From the NCBI RefSeq assembly GCF_000821085.1, contig NZ_CCXR01000001.1, positions 2,625,001-2,689,000 of the forward strand: a stretch of 64,000 nt of DNA, given 5' to 3'. The position numbers were made by a program, and so were the translations under genes. The notes beneath the pieces are model-generated. The model did no database searches. It had not been told where the DNA came from and saw nothing but the letters and a program-made list of their open reading frames with translations. Source of the stretch: Bacillus sp. B-jedd. GTDB taxonomy: Bacteria; Bacillota; Bacilli; Bacillales; Cytobacillaceae. Below are positions 1 through 7,407 of this stretch, piece after piece; positions within the stretch are counted from its first letter, which is position 1, and the number at the start of each line of letters is the position of its first letter.

Positions 1-131
1 AAAAAGGATTCCCTCTTTGCCAATTGGTGCACCGGGACAGCAAGCGTAAGACAAACAGTGGAAATGATCAAAAACCCCGCCAAGGCAATGAGCATTTCTG
101 CCATCGTAAAACCTTGCTCTTGCTTTATCAT
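1..131 (-). CDS. comGD: ComGD competence pseudopilin (5-prime part only)
   Basis: Only the first ~43 codons lie in the window; the gene runs off the left edge. The ATG at 131 overlaps the comGC stop codon (ATGA), so the two are translationally coupled. The N-terminus is a type IV prepilin signal: a short charged leader ending in Gly7, then Phe8 and the conserved Glu12 (fifth residue of the mature protein), followed by a hydrophobic stretch. Minor pseudopilins of this kind are processed by the ComC peptidase and join the ComGC transformation pilus that brings DNA to ComEA. Identity rests on position in the comG operon plus the prepilin motif; the C-terminal part cannot be seen. Confidence 0.85.
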   Translation of the reverse strand, partial: MIKQEQGFTMAEMLIALAGFLIISTVCLTLAVPVHQLAKRESF

Positions 132-463
132 GGCCCTGTGACTGTCTCCTCTGTTACAGCGCCACCTGGGCCTACTACGATTTTAGTTTCTCCACCCGGG
201 CATCCTCCCGCGTTTTCGGGCAGGTATTTAGCCTGTACAAGATCGGCGATAGAAGAAGGATATTTTCCCAAATCCATTTGGTATGCCTGTACTTGGGCTT
301 CAATCATTTTTTTATAAGCACCGCAGCCTTTTTTATTTATATTTTGATTATGCTTCGTAATATTTGGGATAGTAATCACCAATAACACCGAAATTATCAA
401 CATGACGACCATCATTTCAATCAGGGTAAAGCCTTTTTCATTATTTCTTAACCATTTTTTCAT
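128..463 (-). CDS. comGC: ComGC major competence pseudopilin
   Basis: 111-residue type IV pseudopilin, the main subunit of the transformation pilus. The prepilin motif is EKG|FTLIE at residues 9-16: cleavage is expected after Gly11, Phe12 becomes the N-methylated residue, and Glu16 is the conserved assembly glutamate. A long hydrophobic helix follows. Cys47 and Cys88 match the pair that forms the intramolecular disulfide in characterised ComGC proteins. The start has GGGGG upstream. It lies 17 bases after comGB and overlaps comGD by 4 bases, so it is part of the ComK-type late competence operon. Length and layout are typical of the family. Confidence 0.95.
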   Translation of the reverse strand: MKKWLRNNEKGFTLIEMMVVMLIISVLLVITIPNITKHNQNINKKGCGAYKKMIEAQVQAYQMDLGKYPSSIADLVQAKYLPENAGGCPGGETKIVVGPGGAVTEETVTGP

Positions 464-480
464 TTCAGTTCCCCCTAGTA

Positions 481-1533
481 TTAGATTCCATCAAGCATGT
501 GAAACATTGGCAACAGAATGGCCATATAAATCGACACGACCAGAAAAGCGATCACAATAAACATTGTCGGCTGAATCGCCTTTGTAAACTTCTCTGCTAT
601 TTCTTCGATGCTGGCAAGGCAGTGCTTGCTGTAGAAGTACAATTCCTCGCCCAGCCGCCCATTTTCCTGTCCGTGCCGAACAATCATCGACATTTCAGGT
701 TCAAAAAATGGCGAGCCCGTCAGGATGGCCTCGAACATCTCACCAGCGGCAAGCTGTTGCTTCATCAGTTTGCCTGTACTGCTGTAAAATGACTGTTTTT
801 TATTTTCCTCAAAAAAAGACAATGCTTCGAAAACGGACAAGCCTCCGTTGAGTAAATAACTTAGTTGAAGTGAAAAGTAATGTGTATGGATCAGCCTGAG
901 GAGTCTGCCGGAAAGCGGGATTTTCAGAAGAAGTTTTCTTTGGGAAAGAATAGGTAGTTTTTTGAACCATATTTGGTATGCGACCATGCCAATGGCCAGT
1001 CCGGACACAGTCATCCCGCCAATGACTGGCAGAGCTTTTCCTATAGCCGCAATTATTATTGTGAAAAAATTGGCTTCTAAGCCCATTGTGTTGAAAAGCA
1101 TAGTAAAACGGGGAAGCAGTGTTTGTTGTACAAAAATCATGAGCATTCCGGTAAAAACGAGGAGGATGAGCGGATAATACATTAATTTGAGAAGTTTTCT
1201 GGAGTCTTTGTCCCTTTTAAGTATGGCGGTACTTCCTTCTAAGACGGCTTCTGCGAAATTGCCATGTTTCTCTGCGAAATAGACATATCCGGCTAGTTCC
1301 CGATTAAATCCCAATTCTTCAAGCGCCTTATGGAATGGAAGTCCGTTTTTCAATGACGCCAGGCAAGTGGCAAGGTCATTCTTACGGTGAGCGGGCATCT
1401 GCCATGAAATTGATTCGATTGCCTCCGCAATATGGTAGCCCCGTTGCAGCAACTCTCCAGCTTTCTTAAGGAATTCTGCCTGGGCCTTTAACGGCCATTT
1501 ATTCTTCCTCATCGAAAAATACCAGCCTTTCAT
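481..1533 (-). CDS. comGB: ComGB competence type II/IV secretion inner-membrane protein
   Basis: 350 residues, the polytopic platform protein of the competence pilus machine (T2SF/GspF family). Two GspF-type repeats are visible, with three strong membrane segments around residues 118-140, 160-190 and 320-345. It would sit in the cytoplasmic membrane and couple the ComGA ATPase to pseudopilin assembly. The ATG at 1533 follows AAAGGAAACC and lies inside the 3-prime end of comGA (35-base overlap); an ATG at 1512 is an alternative with weaker ribosome-binding context. The length fits the family. Confidence 0.93.
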   Translation of the reverse strand: MKGWYFSMRKNKWPLKAQAEFLKKAGELLQRGYHIAEAIESISWQMPAHRKNDLATCLASLKNGLPFHKALEELGFNRELAGYVYFAEKHGNFAEAVLEGSTAILKRDKDSRKLLKLMYYPLILLVFTGMLMIFVQQTLLPRFTMLFNTMGLEANFFTIIIAAIGKALPVIGGMTVSGLAIGMVAYQIWFKKLPILSQRKLLLKIPLSGRLLRLIHTHYFSLQLSYLLNGGLSVFEALSFFEENKKQSFYSSTGKLMKQQLAAGEMFEAILTGSPFFEPEMSMIVRHGQENGRLGEELYFYSKHCLASIEEIAEKFTKAIQPTMFIVIAFLVVSIYMAILLPMFHMLDGI

Positions 1534-2584
1534 ACTCGGTTTCCTTTATATAACCGAGAGCGATTCCTTTTCTTATCGCTTCCTTTAAAGTCGGATAACG
1601 GATTTTACCAGCCTCCCCCCTTGAAAATTTGATGGCTGCCTGAAGGTGTTTGCCAGAAAGAAGTTCAAAAACGCTCGCCCTTTTTCTCACCCCGCTTGAG
1701 TGGCAATAGGGAGAGCAAGTTTCCCCGCAGTATGGACAATTCAATTCGACAATTCGCTGTGCTGTCACGGCCAGTAATGTTTGTTCGACCTCGAGCCAAT
1801 CAACGCCAAATTCACGAAGCCGGTATATGGCCCCCGCTGCGTCCCTCGTATGCATCGTCGTGAGCACGAGATGGCCGGTCAACGAGGCTCTTACTGCTGT
1901 CCTGGCGGTTTCCGCATCCCGGATTTCACCGACCATAATAATATCGGGATCGTGCCTCAGGATGGCTTTGAGGCCCGCTGCATAAGTCACTCCGGCCTTT
2001 TCATTGACCTGGACCTGCAGTACAGTTCCGCACTCCTTTTCTATTGGGTCTTCAAGGGTAATGATGCTCCGGTGATGTTTACTGGCGGTTTCATGGAGGA
2101 GGGAGTAAAGCGTTGTGGTTTTGCCACTTCCGGTCGGGCCGGTCAGGATAATCATCCCGTGTGCGTGTTTGAGGAGGTTCAACAACTTTTTTGACATGCA
2201 TGGAAAAAGGGAGAGTTGATCAAACGTAAATTTCTCTTGCTGGGGAAGCAGCCTGATTACCAGGCTCTCGCGCTGATTGGATGGAAGTGTCGACAGCCGG
2301 AGTCCAAATCTTGCACCGTTTACTTCAGTAATAATCGCCCCGCTCTGCGGTCTGCGCCTTTCACCGATATCCATATGGGCAGTAAACTTAAAATGGGAAA
2401 TGAGCCTTTCACACTCTTCTTTCGGCAGGACCATCTGTGGGTTAAGCCTATTGGTGATGCGAAGCTGGATGAGAGTGTCTTCTTTGCGGGGAAGGATGTG
2501 GATGTCAGTGGCATTCTGTTTAACAGCATCTGCTATTATCCGGTCAGCGAGGGCTTCTATAACACTAGCAATTAGTACCACCAC
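1499..2584 (-). CDS. comGA: ComGA competence traffic ATPase
   Basis: PulE/GspE-type secretion ATPase that powers assembly of the transformation pilus; in B. subtilis it also has a growth-arrest role in competent cells. Counting from the GTG used here, Walker A GPTGSGKTT is near residue 149, and the Walker B region DPDIIMVGEIRD near 213. A C-terminal Cys cluster (CPYCGE then CSPYC) is typical of the family. The open frame extends to 2752, but homology to ComGA begins only just before SVIEALADRI. Possible starts are GTG 2584, GTG 2581 or an ATT at 2572, which has the best-placed ribosome-binding site (AAAGGTGG). First gene of comG, preceded by a long leader. Confidence 0.93.
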   Translation of the reverse strand: MVVLIASVIEALADRIIADAVKQNATDIHILPRKEDTLIQLRITNRLNPQMVLPKEECERLISHFKFTAHMDIGERRRPQSGAIITEVNGARFGLRLSTLPSNQRESLVIRLLPQQEKFTFDQLSLFPCMSKKLLNLLKHAHGMIILTGPTGSGKTTTLYSLLHETASKHHRSIITLEDPIEKECGTVLQVQVNEKAGVTYAAGLKAILRHDPDIIMVGEIRDAETARTAVRASLTGHLVLTTMHTRDAAGAIYRLREFGVDWLEVEQTLLAVTAQRIVELNCPYCGETCSPYCHSSGVRKRASVFELLSGKHLQAAIKFSRGEAGKIRYPTLKEAIRKGIALGYIKETEYERLVFFDEEE

Positions 2585-2663
2585 CTTTCTTTTTCCATTA
2601 TACAGAAATTCCGACAGAATTTTAATTTCATAGATATATAAATTGTGAATTTTTTGCAAACTT

Positions 2664-2786
2664 TCACGTAGGATCTTGGCTATTTCCATAAAGGCAGGCG
2701 AACATTTTTTGCAAAAATTTGAATTTGATGTAACTAATGTACTTAAAACCACTATTGACAGATTCGCTGTTTAATGTTTGTTTCAT
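2664..2786 (-). CDS. Possible leader peptide upstream of comGA
   Basis: A 40-codon open frame starting at ATG 2786 has an excellent ribosome-binding sequence (AAAGGTGG, 7 bases upstream) and ends in TGA about 80 bases before the comGA start. The predicted peptide begins MKQTLNSES, is basic and contains aromatic-rich stretches. It could be a translated leader controlling comG or a small competence-related peptide, or a chance frame. A TATTAT -10-like box at 2804-2809 lies so close that a transcript starting from it would lose most of this ribosome-binding site. I recognise no homologue. Confidence 0.3.
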   Translation of the reverse strand: MKQTLNSESVNSGFKYISYIKFKFLQKMFACLYGNSQDPT

Positions 2787-2847
2787 TTTTGTGCCACCTT
2801 TGTATAATAACAAGGATGAATTTGTGAACACTTTCTAAACATATAGT

Positions 2848-2862
2848 GTTAACATTGTTAAC
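2848..2862. promoter_or_regulatory. GTTAAC inverted repeat, candidate operator
   Basis: GTTAAC-N3-GTTAAC is a near-perfect dyad in the divergent region between comGA and the HTH regulator gene at 2929. It sits about 28 bases upstream of a perfect TATAAT -10 box (2890-2895) that would drive the regulator gene. Placement and symmetry suggest an operator for the winged-helix regulator itself, but this is inference. Confidence 0.4.
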
Positions 2863-2889
2863 CTCATTCCAATGATGGTTTGGCTGTAT

Positions 2890-2895
2890 TATAAT
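2890..2895 (+). promoter_or_regulatory. SigA-type -10 box for the HTH regulator
   Basis: Consensus TATAAT, 34 bases before the ATG at 2929. The -35 region 17 bases upstream (TTCCAA) is poor, which is common in regulated promoters. Confidence 0.45.
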
Positions 2896-2928
2896 GGAAT
2901 AAATTGAAGAAGTCCGAGGTGAACCAAA

Positions 2929-3630
2929 ATGGAGCAAACGCTAAAAATCACTAATGTGCTGTCCGATCCAACCAGGTATTATATCTATCAATACATTACC
3001 AAGCGCCATCAGGAGGTAACCGTCCAGGAAGTAGCGGATAATTTTAATATCCACCCGAACGTAGCCCGCCTGCATCTTTCAAAGCTTGAGGATGTGAACA
3101 TGCTCGCTTCAGAAACAAAAAAGACTGGCAAAGGCGGCAGGCCAAGCAGGCTGTACCGCTTGTCAGAAGGTGTCATCCAGCTTCACTTCCCTTACCGTGA
3201 TTACATGCTTTTATCAAGAGTCGCCATTCAAACAATGCTCTCACTTGGCGAAGAAGGAAAAAAAGCGTTGTACTTGACCGGCAAGCGTTTCGGGACTGAA
3301 GTCATTGAGCAGGAAATGGCTAAAAAGCAACTGACTGGTGCCGAAATTGATTTTGAACAGAAATTGGCTATTCTTAAAAACGCCGCCACACTCGCTGGTT
3401 TCGATCCGGAATTTGAAGTGAATGGAGAACAGACTAAAATTTTCTTCCAAATTTTCAATTGTCCGTTCAAGGAAGTGGCCGCGGAGCATTCCGAAACTGT
3501 CTGCAGCATGCATCATGAGTTCTTAAAAGGGATGTTCGAAGCACTATTTGAAACCGCCGAGCTCATTGAGCATGGCAATATCGCTAATGGCTGCGGTACT
3601 TGTTCCTATCAGGCGCTAGTAACTAATTAA
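2929..3630 (+). CDS. Winged-helix transcriptional regulator with C-terminal Cys cluster (COG2345/SufR-like)
   Basis: 233 residues. Residues ~8-78 form an ArsR-like winged helix (LSDPTRYYIY, then VQEVADNFNIHPNVARLHLSKL as the recognition region, and a GKGGRPSRLY wing). The C-terminal half carries Cys178, Cys192, Cys222 and Cys225, in a CPF...VC...CGTC arrangement that recalls COG2345 and SufR-type regulators, where such cysteines bind an iron-sulfur cluster or metal. It is expressed divergently from comG, with AGGTGA before the ATG. B. subtilis has no equivalent at this exact position. The target is unknown; self-regulation through the nearby dyad is plausible. DNA binding is well supported, the ligand is inference. 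Confidence 0.75.
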   Translation: MEQTLKITNVLSDPTRYYIYQYITKRHQEVTVQEVADNFNIHPNVARLHLSKLEDVNMLASETKKTGKGGRPSRLYRLSEGVIQLHFPYRDYMLLSRVAIQTMLSLGEEGKKALYLTGKRFGTEVIEQEMAKKQLTGAEIDFEQKLAILKNAATLAGFDPEFEVNGEQTKIFFQIFNCPFKEVAAEHSETVCSMHHEFLKGMFEALFETAELIEHGNIANGCGTCSYQALVTN

Positions 3631-3715
3631 CTTAAGAGACGATAGTTTACTTTTCCATCTCTTTTATCTTATAATATTGTACGATGGGTATTGCGGGTAA
3701 AAGGGAGGGTTACAT

Positions 3716-3958
3716 ATGGAGCGGATGTATAGAGTGCTCGGCTTCTGGACAGGAATTTTCACGGTAATGTTTTATTTGGGGCATATGCCAAAAACAGCTT
3801 TGCTTTTCTTGGCCCAGACCGGATTCTTTGTTCTCTTAAGTTATCTTAAATTATCCGAACGCATGTATATGTATGTCTTTGGGGCATATTTGACGGTTTT
3901 CTTCGCCGGTTTCACCTATTGGACTACTTTTATGATGCCACTTGGCGGAGGACATTGA
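3716..3958 (+). CDS. yqgY: YqgY, DUF2626 small membrane protein
   Basis: 80-residue hydrophobic protein of the DUF2626 family, found in Bacillaceae, with two to three membrane helices (about 10-30, 33-45 and 50-72). The function is unknown. The ATG follows GGGAGGG with good spacing. It is monocistronic: an intrinsic terminator follows directly and faces the convergent methyltransferase gene. Its position near comG and yqgX matches B. subtilis. Confidence 0.85.
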   Translation: MERMYRVLGFWTGIFTVMFYLGHMPKTALLFLAQTGFFVLLSYLKLSERMYMYVFGAYLTVFFAGFTYWTTFMMPLGGGH

Positions 3959-3970
3959 TCAATTTTTGCC

Positions 3971-4007
3971 AAAAAACAGCCGGAGCTTTTCAGCCCCGGC
4001 TGTTTTT
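3971..4007. terminator. Intrinsic terminator between yqgY and the methyltransferase gene
   Basis: AAAACAGCCGG and its complement CCGGCTGTTTT form a strong stem with T/A tracts on both sides, so it can serve both convergent genes. Confidence 0.85.
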
Positions 4008-4009
4008 CA

Positions 4010-5098
4010 TTATTGGAAAAATACTTCAGCCTTTAATTGCAGGCCTTTTTCCTGAACCAGGACACGAAAGGCCGTGCTCATCCCAGTTGGAAGGACAAGG
4101 CTCCTGATTGCTCTGTTTCTCCTGCTTGTCTCAGAAAAGGGATTAGGATCGTAATTCTCTTCCATTTCCTTTAGAATTCCCGCTGCGATAAGGAATTCGT
4201 CCTGCCTTAACAAAGAAACAAAGCGAAGCCCAAGTTTCTCCCCAGCCTTCTCAAGAACATCGAAATGGATGTGCGACGTGATATCCATCTGTCCAGGATT
4301 AGCAAGGACATTGTCATACATCCTATGTTTCATGTAACCTCGCAGGCTGCCTTTTTTTCTGGCGGGAGTTCCCCATTCCTCTGCTGTAAACCCATAATCC
4401 ACCGTCACAGCAAGACCTTTATCAATTGAACCTGCCATTTCTTTGATGACGGTTAACGAAGCCAGTGGAATTTCCATTCTCTGACCCTCGGAGAGATTTA
4501 TTTTATATTCCTCCAAAAACGTGAAAATTTCACCATTTTCTAGTGGCAAAAGCTTTTCATATAACCCGCCCTCATTATATCCGATCATGGCTTCCATAAG
4601 TTCTCCCGACTTTTTCTCAATCACATGGACAGGGAGTGCATCAAATAACTCATTTGAAAAGATAAGGCCATTAAACTCCGTAATATTCTCAAGCGATTCC
4701 GCTTGGACGAACCCGTGGAAATCCTTAAGCGATTCCTTTTGCAATTTCCTATGGTAAGGGCTTGTCTCGACTATGATATAGGACAAGGGCCGATCCTCTA
4801 TCTTCTGCCACTCATCGATAAAGGCTTTCGCAAATCGGCCATTGCCTCCGCCTATTTCACAAACTGCAGGCTCAAGCCTCTGTTCGGCAACCAAGCGTGA
4901 GAACCACTTTGCAATGACCCGCCCAAATATATCCGAAATATTGCTCGTTGTAATGAAATCACCAGCACGGCCGATTTTTTCTGAATCGTTCATGTAATAG
5001 CCTTCATCAGGATGATAAAGGGCTATATGAATGAAGTCGGCGTACGAAATATACCCTCCTTCAGCATCATCGATCCTTTTTTTAAAGTGGTCAAGCAT
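4010..5098 (-). CDS. SAM-dependent methyltransferase, MidA/NDUFAF7 family
   Basis: 362 residues. The family is class I SAM methyltransferases related to mitochondrial NDUFAF7/MidA, an arginine methyltransferase needed for complex I assembly; the bacterial substrate is not established. The N-terminal ISYADFIHIALYHPDEGYY block and motif I (EIGGGNGRFAKA) are visible, as are the post-I VDYGF segment and the family's SNELFDALPVH. The ATG at 5098 has GGAGAGAGG upstream; a TTG at 5113 also opens the frame but lacks a ribosome-binding site. It lies 25 bases after yqgX and is probably cotranscribed with it. Confidence 0.85.
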   Translation of the reverse strand: MLDHFKKRIDDAEGGYISYADFIHIALYHPDEGYYMNDSEKIGRAGDFITTSNISDIFGRVIAKWFSRLVAEQRLEPAVCEIGGGNGRFAKAFIDEWQKIEDRPLSYIIVETSPYHRKLQKESLKDFHGFVQAESLENITEFNGLIFSNELFDALPVHVIEKKSGELMEAMIGYNEGGLYEKLLPLENGEIFTFLEEYKINLSEGQRMEIPLASLTVIKEMAGSIDKGLAVTVDYGFTAEEWGTPARKKGSLRGYMKHRMYDNVLANPGQMDITSHIHFDVLEKAGEKLGLRFVSLLRQDEFLIAAGILKEMEENYDPNPFSETSRRNRAIRSLVLPTGMSTAFRVLVQEKGLQLKAEVFFQ

Positions 5099-5122
5099 AG
5101 AACCTCTCTCCAAACTGTCTTA

Positions 5123-5758
5123 TTATCTGAAACCATGCAAAAAAGGATTTGAAGCCATTTCATCCCCAATGGTCGTTGCAGGTCCATGGCCCGGAAGTAC
5201 AATCGTTTCTTCCGGCAGCTCAAGCAGCCTTGTATGAATACTTTTCATAAGTTCCTTTTCACTGCCGCCAGGTAAATCCGTTCTGCCGACACTGCCCATG
5301 AATAATGTATCCCCGGATACAATAATCCCTTTCTCAGGAAAGTAATAAGAAACGCTCCCAGGTGAGTGGCCGGGAGTTTCAAGTATTTCGAATGAGAAGC
5401 CGTCCAGTTCCATCTTTCCCTCGCCACCAAGAATATGATCCGCGTGCCTCACCTTTATTGGAGTTCCAGGGAAAAAAGCAGATCCGTTCAAGGCAGGATC
5501 GCCCATCCATTTCTTTTCCCTTTCATGGAGGTAAACAGGGATTTTGTAATGATCCCTGATTGGATCTACCGCGCCAATATGGTCAAAATGGGCGTGTGTA
5601 AGCATAATAGCCAGAGGGTTTAGCTTCTTCTCCGCTATAATCGACTTCAGTTTAGCCGCCTCTTCCCCCGGATCAAAAATAAGGCAGTTACGGTTGTTAT
5701 CATATAGGACGTAGCAATTAGTCTGCAGCCCTCCTAGAGGAACAGGAAACCAATTCAT
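5123..5758 (-). CDS. yqgX: YqgX, metallo-beta-lactamase-fold hydrolase (glyoxalase II-like)
   Basis: 211 residues. The metal-binding motif is THAHFDH (HxHxDH), followed by TPGHSPGS, the GDTLF aspartate and a C-terminal PGHGP histidine, the full set for a dinuclear zinc centre. Proteins of this type hydrolyse thioesters such as S-lactoyl-thiols in methylglyoxal detoxification; in B. subtilis YqgX is proposed to act with bacillithiol. The ATG at 5758 (or TTG 5761) follows GGAGG. The protein is cytoplasmic and likely forms an operon with the downstream methyltransferase. Confidence 0.9.
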   Translation of the reverse strand: MNWFPVPLGGLQTNCYVLYDNNRNCLIFDPGEEAAKLKSIIAEKKLNPLAIMLTHAHFDHIGAVDPIRDHYKIPVYLHEREKKWMGDPALNGSAFFPGTPIKVRHADHILGGEGKMELDGFSFEILETPGHSPGSVSYYFPEKGIIVSGDTLFMGSVGRTDLPGGSEKELMKSIHTRLLELPEETIVLPGHGPATTIGDEMASNPFLHGFR

Positions 5759-5884
5759 CAATAAAACCTCCGTTATACACTTGATAGCCTAATTGTACAC
5801 TAATACTCGACAAAACTGATAAAAAACTATAGAATTAAAACGGATGGAAAGGAATGTTTCTTACATAGAAACTGTGTAATTGAT

Positions 5885-5900
5885 CGGGCTGTACAGCCCG
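5885..5900. promoter_or_regulatory. 16-bp perfect palindrome upstream of yqgW
   Basis: CGGGCTGTACAGCCCG reads identically on both strands and ends 28 bases before the yqgW ATG. It could be an operator. With no loop bases in the centre it is less suited to an RNA hairpin. Confidence 0.35.
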
Positions 5901-5928
5901 CCGACTATATGGTAAAGGGGGCATCATA

Positions 5929-6105
5929 ATGGGGCTAGTGATTATTTTCGCGCTTGTGACATTGTTGGCAGCGTATAGTTCATTTACTGCATTGAAAAAC
6001 AAGAACTTTTTAGGATTATTTTTTGCCGTAGGCACTCTCCTTGTGTTTGGCTGGTTCACTTTTATGACCGTTTGGAAAGATGGCTACCCAACTGGGACCC
6101 ACTAA
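5929..6105 (+). CDS. yqgW: YqgW, DUF2759 small membrane protein
   Basis: 58-residue protein with two predicted membrane segments (about residues 2-18 and 26-46) and a short polar tail ending KDGYPTGTH. It matches the DUF2759 family of small Bacillus proteins of unknown function and stands where yqgW lies in B. subtilis, next to yqgX. AAAGGGGG precedes the ATG at 8 bases, and a strong terminator follows the stop codon. Its small size makes it easy to miss. Confidence 0.85.
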   Translation: MGLVIIFALVTLLAAYSSFTALKNKNFLGLFFAVGTLLVFGWFTFMTVWKDGYPTGTH

Positions 6106-6108
6106 AAA

Positions 6109-6140
6109 GACTGCCGGTTTCGCCGGCAGTTCTTTTTTTG
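6109..6140. terminator. Intrinsic terminator after yqgW
   Basis: ACTGCCGG-TTTCG-CCGGCAGT stem followed by a run of seven T on the plus strand. The opposite strand may use it for the convergent lipoprotein gene. Confidence 0.85.
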
Positions 6141-6158
6141 TAATTTATATTTTGCTAT

Positions 6159-7322
6159 CTACTCTTTCACAAGATGGAGTATTTTTTTTGTTTCAATATC
6201 AATTATTTTTTCATATCTAAACCCATAAAGATAGACTTTTCCATTGGGTGAGGATAAAATGGGCTGGTTATCGATTCCTTCCATAAAAACCCTTCTCCCG
6301 GAGCTATCTCTTTCTGAATGCACCACAAGCGTGAACCCCTCCGTATACGTATCCGCTTCTCCGCTTCTGGCAGGTTCAAAGACTGCAAACAATTTTTTCT
6401 CTTCGTTAAAGTCCATATAAGGGACAAGCCAGCCGGAAAAACTGGACAAGTGCGGCATAGAAAAAGAGTTATATTCTTTTAGTTCTTTGTCATAAAAAGT
6501 GAATACCGCCTTTTCCGTGTTTCCTCCATCCGCACTTACCGTTAACAGAGCATTTTTGAACGATTCGATCCGATAAATATTCTCCATGCCAGCGATTTGC
6601 GCTTTTTCCCCGATTTCCTCAAGGACAATAGGAGCGGTTATGGAAGGAGTTTCTTCGTTCCAATCTAGATACGCGATTTTATTTTCCCCAATCCACTCCA
6701 CGAACGGATCCGGCAATGTCATTTCCTCCACCGTTTTTTCGGCAGCATCCATCCGGTACGCGTGAAAAGTCCAATCATCATTAAAAGCCACGATGGACGC
6801 GACGGTTGGCCTGTAAGGATTCCATTCAGCATGAAGCTCGGTTGAGGGAAAAGACTGTCCTGATATTTTAATTCCGTCAATACTATAAATGTCAACAATC
6901 GCTTCATATGACGACGATGAAGTATGCACCAAAATCATTGTCCGATCCTGATTCAGTGATACCTCGGCAATAGGGTGGTCCGTTTGAACAATCAGGCTGC
7001 TCTCCCCTTTTTCAAGGGAATAGGAGTAAAGATTTGAAGTGGATTCCAAATTTGATGCATAAATCAGGGTGCTATCATCAAGCCAGCCGAAAACCTTGAA
7101 AAACTCACCCTCCGGTACTTTTATTGGCATCTTCCAGTTTTCCGTAGATAGGCGTTCTTCCTGCGACTTCCCCTTGGAATCATCTTCTGCCGGCGCCCCG
7201 GGCTGGACCTTAATTTGTTTTGAATCACTGCATGCCGCCAGGGTCAGGAGAATAAAGCAGACCAGTACAAGCCTGGCAGGCATTGCAACATGAACATTTT
7301 TTTCGAAAAAACCTATGCCCAT
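6159..7322 (-). CDS. yqgU: YqgU-like lipoprotein
   Basis: 387 residues. The N-terminus is a lipoprotein signal peptide with lipobox LTLAAC; Cys31 would be lipid-modified and the protein anchored outside the membrane. The rest contains repeated short beta-type segments (LDDSTLIYAS, LNQDRTMILV), resembling a beta-propeller of WD40/TolB kind. By position between yqgW and yqgT it corresponds to B. subtilis YqgU. The function is unknown. The ATG at 7322 follows GAGGGGGAAGG; an upstream GTG at 7337 lies inside that sequence and is unlikely. Confidence 0.75.
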   Translation of the reverse strand: MGIGFFEKNVHVAMPARLVLVCFILLTLAACSDSKQIKVQPGAPAEDDSKGKSQEERLSTENWKMPIKVPEGEFFKVFGWLDDSTLIYASNLESTSNLYSYSLEKGESSLIVQTDHPIAEVSLNQDRTMILVHTSSSSYEAIVDIYSIDGIKISGQSFPSTELHAEWNPYRPTVASIVAFNDDWTFHAYRMDAAEKTVEEMTLPDPFVEWIGENKIAYLDWNEETPSITAPIVLEEIGEKAQIAGMENIYRIESFKNALLTVSADGGNTEKAVFTFYDKELKEYNSFSMPHLSSFSGWLVPYMDFNEEKKLFAVFEPARSGEADTYTEGFTLVVHSERDSSGRRVFMEGIDNQPILSSPNGKVYLYGFRYEKIIDIETKKILHLVKE

Positions 7323-7407
7323 TCCCTTCCCCCTCACTAATCCGATATACTATAGACGTGTTGACAACCTTGAAAGTTTCAATAAGTTTTCATATTCCCT
7401 AAGAAGT

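Noticed and set aside
2640..2730. ComK box (AAAA-N5-TTTT pairs) upstream of comGA
   Set aside because: Several A- and T-tracts occur, but none gives two boxes with full matches at accepted spacing.
2752..2937. 61-residue minus-strand frame in the comGA/regulator divergent region
   Set aside because: No start signal; it covers the regulator start codon and promoter.
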